Below, in pieces: positions 59,837-64,000 of a DNA stretch of 64,000 nucleotides. The notes under the pieces are model-generated. The model saw only the letters and a list, made by a program, of their open reading frames with translations, was not told the origin of the DNA and ran no database searches. The number at the start of each line of letters is the position of its first letter. Position 1 is the stretch's first letter. Source of the stretch: Allodiplogaster sudhausi (taxonomy: Eukaryota; Nematoda; Chromadorea; Rhabditida; Diplogasteridae); NCBI GenBank assembly GCA_945643635.1, contig CALZFC010000092.1, positions 938,501 through 1,002,500 on the forward strand. Reading direction: 5' to 3'. A program made the position numbers and the translations under genes.

Positions 59837-62800
59837 CGTTAGAGAGAGAGAGAGAGAGATAGACGTTAGAGAGAGAGAGAGAGAGAGAGACGTTAGAGAG
59901 AGAGAGAGAGAGAGAGAGGGAGGCAGGTAGAGCGACGAGAGAAGGAGAATCAGAGAAGAAAGAAAAAAATGAAAAGGAAAATAAAAGAAATAAATAATGA
60001 CAAATCGTAAACCTTCTCCTCTTGAGTCGTGCACTGCGCAATCAAGGAAGTGACAATGGCAGGGTCGGATGAGCGGAGGATGAACTTGAGAGGATCGTCA
60101 GCCACCGAAGACTCCAGAATCATCTTGTTGACCTGCTCATACAAATGAAATTTCCATGGAAGAGTAGAAGAAGAGAACTGACCATGATCTGGTTCTTGAA
60201 GATGTAGATGGGATTGCCGAACTCCTTCTTAGGCAGAATGCAGTCAGCAATGATGGCTGACTGCTCGAACAGGAAGATCCGACGATCTTTTCCCTTCTGA
60301 GGTCCGCCACTCCCTCCCGACTCGCTGATGCACACTGTTCCCTAAAGAAGTCTCGAACTCTTTCCTCTCTCTCTCTGTCTCTCCTCTCTCTCTCTTTCTC
60401 TCTCTCTCTGTCTCTCCTCTCTCTCTTTCTCTCTCTCTGTCTCTCCTCTCTTTCTCTCTCTGTCTCTTCCCTCCCCATTCTCTCTCTCTCTCTCTCTCTC
60501 TCTTCCTGTCTCTGTCGCTCGAATGCCCCATTTAAAATTATCTAGCAGTTCTTTCCAACATCTCGCTTCATCCTGGATACTCATTCCAAATAGTATTTTA
60601 ATATTCTTCCACATTTTACATTTCAAATTGCGTTCCCCTCAGTCAGTTGCGCCTTTAATTTTCACTTCAATTTCCACAATAAAGCAACAAAAACATGGCC
60701 TTCCAAATTCCTAACCTGATGCAGAAGCTTTCCTTGTGCTCCCAGATTGCCGTCAAAGTTCTGGAGTCTCCCCACTTGCATCATATCATCGCAAGCTTTG
60801 GGCACGACGTGCATAACCTAGAAAGAGCACACTCTCTTGCTTGTCCTTTTTCTCTTCGTCTTCTCTGACCTCGAGCGCTTTGTCAAGTTGCACGGTTGAG
60901 TCATTGGCCCGCTGGGTGAACTTGAGGATGTCCTTGAGCAGCAGCTGGTATTTCATAATCCGTTGGACAGGTTTGATCAGCAAATCGCAGAGAGCGATTT
61001 TGTGGCCGAGCTTGGCCTTCGTCTCCGCGAAGTAAGCCTGAGATGGCAAGAAGTAACAAGAGGAAGTAGAAAGTTGCAATATTCCAGAATACGATGGATT
61101 AACGAGATCCAGAATCCCTTGGTTTGACATTGTGATAACAAGGGAATTTCACACTGTGAAACGAACATTGTTATATTGAAGAAAAAAATAAGCTAAAAAA
61201 AATTCTACACATGTTTATATTTCTAATTAGCTATCAAAAATTTTATAAAGCACATTTTTTAAAGGCACCGATAAAAATAGATGGGATAAAGAAAGCAACA
61301 GTGAACAAACCTCAAACGCATCCTGGCTGACCAGATAGTCAGATTTCGGCTTGTTCTGGCAGTACTTCACATACAACGTGTGGAGGCGGCGCTCCTGAAA
61401 GAACATCCTTTTAAAGAGAATCACGAACAAGCGGCTAAGCAATTCAAGAACAAGTACCTGCGTTTTGATGAGATAACGAGAAAAAAAATAGATTCTAACT
61501 TTACTTAAAAGATAAATTTGTAGCCGAAAATATCGAATATTTTTAAAAACAAAATAGTGTGAATTAGCACAAAGCACTAACGTATTTAACGAATGCCATG
61601 CCAGCAGCTTCGTAGTTCTCGAGGCACTTCTCGATCTCTTTCAGGAAACATCTAAATATCTTATGCCATTTTCATCTTGGTCATTCAACATTATTTCAGC
61701 TCACAGAGAAATAAATAAGAAACGTAATTTTTTTAGAATTGAGAAGGCAATGTATAGTTCTCTTTCTCATTACTTGTTACAGTATCTCTATTATTAACAT
61801 GGAAAAACAAACGTGTTGTGGAAGTCTTGAATTTGTGCGATATTTGCGAAAATAATCTTATCCTTGCCGATGAGATCATCTGGTAAACTTGTTTCCTGAA
61901 AGGAAAGGCAGGCCTGAATATGGAAAGAGAATACAATAAAGAGAATAGGTATTCTCTCTCCTTTCGTTTCCCCATTCAAATCTCCCTCCCCTTATTTTGA
62001 CGTAACCTGTTGACTTAGTTCCTATACCCGCATGTCTTTCAATCTCTTTCTACCTGCATGGCAGCCATGTATCCCTCCACGACAGAAGCGAGATCTCTGA
62101 CATAGTCCCTTTCCGTCTCCACCAACTCCATCAAGACGTATCTGAAGTTGTCAGTTATGACTTACGAATCTGTTCATCCAATTAAGTCTCTCCCAAACTG
62201 ACTGTCTCTTGAATCTCGCGGTCTCCTCGGGACTTCTTTCCTTGTCCTTGTTGGGAGGGGGAGCCTCTTCAATGGAGTCTGACCCAGCGGTCTCGATCTG
62301 TTCCATCGGGGGAGGGAGGAGTTGTTCCGGTAGACTGGCGGTGGTGGTCGAGTCCATGGGAGGAGGGAGAGGGTCCGGGTTAAGTGGAGCAGCCGACTCT
62401 TCTCGCGCTTCTTTCTCTCCAAGGGCCACGCAGTCCTCGCCGGATGACAGTGGAGCCTCAAGCAATCATTCATTTAATCATCTCATTCAAGGCACGGCTC
62501 ATGGACTTCAAAGGGCAACCTCAGGAAACTACATTAGAGGCCTGTGAAAATAATCACCCATATGCGAGGAGGCAAGGATAAGAGAGAGACGAGAGGGACA
62601 GAGAGGGGGGAGAAAAACAAAATGGGGAAAAGATGGAGAACGCAGTTTTATCCAAGTGAGTTGGGAGCAGTAAATGAGAGTGGCTGAATGCAAGAGGTCC
62701 CAGCGGTCGCATCAAATGCGCCAATAGTCGCACTCCTCTCTTTCTCTCTCTCTCTCTCTCTCTATTTCCTCTCTTTCTCCCCCCCCCCTTCTCCCCTCCC

Positions 62801-63004
62801 TCATTCACTCGCCCGCAGTCGTTCTCTTTCAGCCGTCCCTCTTCTTCTGTTGTTCGCTCCCTTCGTCTTTCGTTGTCTCATTTTGTCGCTTTTACCCATG
62901 CCTACTCAATTCTCTCCTTCGACTCAAGTCTGACTGGCTAGAGAGGGCAGCGGCCATTGCTGGCCGTGCTGAGGCTTCAAGCTTCTTCCATCCCGTCCCC
63001 TCGT

Positions 63005-63043
<39 letters not shown>

Positions 63044-63300
63044 TATCTCACTCTACTTCCTTCTCATTCCTTTGGCAGTGCCAGCAGCACTTTCTTACTG
63101 AAAAAGGGAGTGAAAGAAGATGAGGAGCAGCTAAGGAAAAAGTAGAAGAGGAAGAAGTGAACGAAGCCTCGAGTCGAGGAGCGCGCCAAACACAATCTGC
63201 TGCCTCTCCTCTACCAACAAACTACCCAGTCTATCCACGAATGGAGAGAGACTGCGACACAAGCACAGGGCGAGAGACTTGGGGAAAGGACAGGAGAGAA

Positions 63301-63353
<53 letters not shown>

Positions 63354-64000
63354 AAGGAGAGAGTATTGAGCATTTCATAACTGAGCGAGCGACTGCTTCG
63401 TCCTTTCACGTCGGCAGTTTCATTCTGCGGTTGGCAAGCGTCTTTTGCTAGTCGACAGGGATATTCAGTTGGATGATGATACAAGTGCAAAGAAAGGAAG
63501 AGTGATAGAGACCGAAAAAAAGAAGGCAACTATGAGAACTAGAGAATAGAATGGACTGTGCAATCCGTTACAAGGTTTTTCCCAATACCAAATGAAATAA
63601 TTAAGTTCGTGACCACACAATGGCTCGTATTGCAAGGTGCATTTGATTCTTAGGAGTGTACTCACTGAGAGGCAAAAAAATATCCAAAATGTTGCACAAA
63701 AAATTGAATAATTATTCGAATTCATTATTGGAAGAGATATCAAGTAAGATGTTTTGTGAGAAGAAGGTAGGGCTGAACACAGAATGAGAAATAAAAGAGA
63801 ATGAAAGAGAGAAAGAGCAATTAAAGAAAGCAAGATAAAAGTCATTACCGGAGTGTCCAGAGGCGGTGGCAGGTCGTCGGCAACAGAAGACGAGACAGCA
63901 GAGTCAACCACTGGAGGAGGGTGACGAGAAGAAGACTGAGAGGAGAAGATGCGTCTGAAGAAGAGAAGGATAGACATTGGAAGAACAGAGAGGTGTTAGG
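54877..64000 (-). CDS. unc-73: Trio/UNC-73-family RhoGEF, C-terminal half (partial)
   Basis: A guanine-nucleotide exchange factor for Rho-family GTPases that controls axon guidance and cell migration. Coding pieces in order: about 63970-63850 (Ser/Pro-rich linker), about 62465-62205 (Pro-rich, ending ETARFKR), 62145-62064 ([20 protein letters not shown], start of DH2), about 61396-61310 ([20 protein letters not shown]), 61037-60820 ([20 protein letters not shown], the DH signature helix), about 60815-60717, about 60345-60182 ([19 protein letters not shown]2), 60134-60012, 59790-59455 (rest of PH2 and Ser/Lys-rich tail), about 57230-57113 and 56117-56006 (second SH3 domain), about 55842-55700, 55665-55520 and 55467-55210 (Ig-like), and 55145-54877 (FN3, tail [10 protein letters not shown]). 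The DH2 and PH2 match the second GEF unit of Trio/Kalirin. No kinase domain follows, as in UNC-73. N-terminal spectrin repeats and GEF1 lie beyond the right edge. Borders marked 'about' are approximate. Confidence 0.88.
56145..57110 (+). repeat. ~1-kb CT-rich higher-order repeat inside the SH3 intron
   Basis: CT microsatellite punctuated at irregular intervals by CACTCACAATGTCTC or similar (for example at about 56354, 56577, 56634, 56696, 56773, 56956 and 57099). This gives a higher-order period of about 55-125 bases. It is the intron between the two halves of the second SH3 domain. The long plus-strand frames here are poly-Ser-Leu artefacts. Confidence 0.88.
58390..58781. repeat. 98-bp minisatellite, four near-identical copies
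   Basis: The marker CAGCAGGAACAGAAAAGGG recurs at 58455, 58553, 58651 and 58749, exactly 98 bases apart. Copies differ by almost nothing (the first has GAGACAATG where the others have GAGAGAATG). It lies in the RhoGEF intron between the PH2 and SH3 exons. Since 98 is not a multiple of three, the open frames across it are accidental. Confidence 0.95.
59430..59456 (-). other. Alternative 3' end of the RhoGEF at GTAGGCAAATTGAAGTGA
   Basis: The PH2 exon can read on through the donor-like GCG/GTAGGC to the stop codon, giving the ending AVGKLK. If the GTAGGC donor is used, the exon ends SPTSPPA and joins the SH3 exon 2.2 kb downstream. Two protein ends are therefore possible from one exon. RNA evidence is needed to tell which is used. 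Confidence 0.5.
59790..59920. repeat. (GA)n repeat with TAGACGTTA interruptions
   Basis: GA tract interrupted three times by (A)GACGTTAGAGAG. It lies in the RhoGEF intron directly upstream (on the minus strand) of the exon starting DQWIAKL, so on that strand it is a CT polypyrimidine tract next to the acceptor. Confidence 0.93.
60360..60505. repeat. (CT)n repeat in RhoGEF intron
   Basis: CTCTCTGTCTCTCCTCTCT-type units, about 145 bases. Further GA/CT tracts in this gene are at 55168-55204, 55883-55925, 62737-62763, 63008-63036 and 63297-63350. Confidence 0.92.
62466..63845. other. Large intron of the RhoGEF, no exon recognised
   Basis: About 1.4 kb between the Pro-rich exon and the exon at the right edge. 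It holds CT/GA tracts and AT-rich sequence. An alternative promoter for a short GEF2-only isoform, known in this family, could lie here, but I see no direct sign of one. Confidence 0.5.

Overview
The window is eukaryotic nuclear DNA: multi-exon genes with mostly short GT-AG introns, very many (CT)n/(GA)n runs, a non-LTR retrotransposon and two elements with long terminal inverted repeats. A cuticlin-type ZP-domain gene and a Trio/UNC-73-type RhoGEF ending in SH3-Ig-FN3 with no kinase in the window suggest a nematode or close ecdysozoan relative. Clear UBF-like and EME1-like genes make it unlike Caenorhabditis. The assignment is an inference from gene content; no species is claimed.

Layout. 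1-5.5 kb (minus): N-terminal half of a CHD7/Kismet-family remodeller, running off the left edge after its first chromodomain. 5.6-9.8 kb: gene-poor, GA-rich. 9.8-16.35 kb (minus): bifunctional peptidylglycine alpha-amidating monooxygenase (PHM + PAL + membrane anchor) with a 1.19-kb foldback transposon in its first coding intron. 17.1-19.6 kb (plus): unrecognised coiled-coil protein, eight phase-0 exons. 20.1-22.2 kb (minus): EME1-like partner of the MUS81 nuclease. 22.5-24.1 kb (minus): HMG-box, UBF-like protein. 24.3-28.0 kb: a complete 3.7-kb Mutator-like element with ~170-bp TIRs and a 9-bp target duplication. 28.1-33.2 kb (plus): exocyst subunit SEC8. 34.0-35.9 kb (minus): elongation factor 1-alpha. 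36.7-38.0 kb (minus): OSTF1-like SH3-ankyrin protein. 38.4-38.9 kb (plus): small tail-anchored protein. 39.3-42.9 kb (minus): C2H2 zinc-finger protein. 44.4-47.1 kb (minus): cuticlin-like ZP protein with furin site and C-terminal membrane segment. 49.2-53.7 kb (plus): CR1-like LINE, degenerate. 54.9-64 kb (minus): 3' half of a Trio/UNC-73 RhoGEF, running off the right edge.

The host genes form no pathway; they are housekeeping, chromatin, trafficking, cuticle and neuronal genes in neighbouring positions. The two transposon-related structures, at 14955-16143 and 24285-27987, are the most novel content: both have long TIRs with internal tandem motifs and target duplications, and both carry spliced-looking transposase-like coding pieces. 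Gene models were built by eye from splice-site consensus, reading phase and remembered family sequence, so exon borders marked with exact coordinates are predictions, not measured junctions.
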